Source: Nematopogon swammerdamellus
Taxonomy: Eukaryota; Arthropoda; Insecta; Lepidoptera; Adelidae
Reading direction: 5' to 3'
Assembly (NCBI GenBank): GCA_946902875.1
Contig: OX336345.1
Span: 5,115,395-5,179,394, forward strand
Length of the DNA: 64,000 nt
The notes under the pieces: generated by a model
What the model was told of the DNA's origin: nothing
The model's database searches: none
The model's input: the letters and a program-made list of their open reading frames with translations, nothing else
Made by a program: the position numbers and the translations under genes
In this document: in pieces, positions 63,231-64,000 of the stretch
Position numbering within the stretch: position 1 is the first letter of the stretch
Layout: each line of letters begins with the position of its first letter

Positions 63231-63751
63231 AAGCGATACGTTAGACTTTATTGTACCTACTTTATTTATAGCACTTTAATACTCGTAAATAAATAATCTC
63301 TCTTAAAAACATCTACGTAAAATTGTGATAAAGAAAATACACAATACGTTAGTAAAAGCAAAAAAAAAAACACTTTTAATAAAAAAATACTCTTTTAGGC
63401 ATTGTCTGGAGCTTACATTAGCTGTCTAAAATAACTATTAAGCATTCAGGTCCCTAGACGCCTCAAAAATTTGGTACTTAGTGTGTCTAGACTCTAGAAA
63501 TTGTTTTGTTTATTCATAAGCCAGACTGTAAAGGTTTGTACTTACTAATTAAATATTCGCCCACAATTTTCACAATTCATCAATTTTAGTTTTTCAGGTT
63601 TTACTTTCAGAATTGTAGTTTTTAGTTTCAGTTTTCAGAAGGTAAAGTTCTGCTCCTTTTGAGAGATTTTTCTATAAATTTTACTCAGGCACCCTATTTT
63701 CAGTTTAGATACGTACAAGTTCATCTATCAGGGCAGAAAAAACGTTAGATT
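63231..63751. other. AT-rich, no recognisable feature
   Basis: Contains loosely repeated TTTTAGTTTTTCAG and TTTAGTTTCAGTTTTCAG words near 63580-63640. No gene recognised. Confidence 0.55.
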
Positions 63752-64000
63752 AAAAAAAAACGGCCAAGTGCGAGTCGAACTCGCGTACTGAGGGTTCCGT
63801 ATCGCCATGTCATGCGCCACTCACACCATCTATGGCGTGTGTTATGAAATGCTTAATTTTAGTTAAAATTCATGATTAGTTAAAATGCTTCATACTGTTG
63901 GTAGATGGCGCGAATAAACTTTTTAGTTTATTGTATGGGGACCGCTGTGATTTTTTTACTTTTTCATATTTTTATTATTTGTTGGTTTATCGGCCATAAG
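63752..64000 (-). repeat. GTCT element, cut by the window edge
   Basis: AAAAACGGCCAAGTGCGAGT, GAGGGTTCCGTATCGCCATG, GGTAGATGGCGCGAATAAAC, ending inside TTATCGGCCATAA. It should continue beyond the window. Confidence 0.85.

Overview
The window looks like nuclear DNA of a lepidopteran insect (moth or butterfly). It is AT-rich and intron-bearing. It is packed with SINEs whose modules match what I recall of the moth HaSE-type families (one with a 5S rRNA-derived head), with a GTCT-microsatellite element I know as widespread in Lepidoptera, with fragments of insect-type LINEs, and with a decayed insect mariner. I found no host protein-coding gene, genuine tRNA or rRNA gene, or CRISPR array. Nearly everything recognisable is a mobile element or its remains.

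The centrepiece is at about 44158-48948: an apparently intact two-gene DNA transposon resembling the ISL2EU group (IS5/PIF-Harbinger relatives). The plus strand carries a two-exon gene for a 432-residue protein with a SWIM-like zinc finger and a YqaJ/lambda-exonuclease-type nuclease (44530-46329). The minus strand carries a two-exon gene for a 522-residue transposase with a THAP zinc finger, a helix-turn-helix and a complete DDE triad (46589-48677). The genes converge tail to tail. Both element tips begin GAGGATGAACA, and both ends hold a shared 15-mer containing the palindrome TGACGTCA, upstream of each gene.

Layout. 1-2.3 kb: G-rich, hexanucleotide and 68-bp tandem arrays. 2.9-16.3 kb: SINEs, GTCT elements, a TA-flanked Tc1/mariner-type MITE holding a LINE fragment and a SINE, a hAT MITE with exact 8-bp target duplications, a long-TIR MITE, and two copies of one LINE 3' end. 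16.6-25.7 kb: nested and chimeric SINEs, a 127-bp near-perfect palindrome, a Harbinger-like MITE. 26-43.5 kb: LINE C-terminal pseudogenes, more SINEs, a second locus of the 68-bp unit in reverse orientation, a second complete Harbinger-like MITE. 44.2-48.9 kb: the transposon. 49-64 kb: SINEs, a hAT MITE, a mariner pseudogene, LINE remnants, a Harbinger MITE with TTA duplications inside a SINE, and a dense SINE/GTCT cluster running off the right edge.

Labels used below. SINE-A: tRNA box A + 5S rRNA piece + tRNA box B head, shared core, 3' end TTTCCATAAAA. SINE-B: GTGTGGGGCCGGTAC head with the same core and 3' end. SINE-C: the same GTGTGGGG head with a different body and a GTGTGATATG(TATG)n end. 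SINE-D: tRNA-like head, shared core, 3' end GGATTACATAAAA. SINE-F: GTGTGGGG head with a third body and an (AAC)n tail. GTCT element: a roughly 350-430 bp repeat starting TTTTTAGGGTTCCGTA and ending CACTTGGCCGGTTTTT. Strand is the sense strand of each element. All family names rest on recognition by eye, not on a search.
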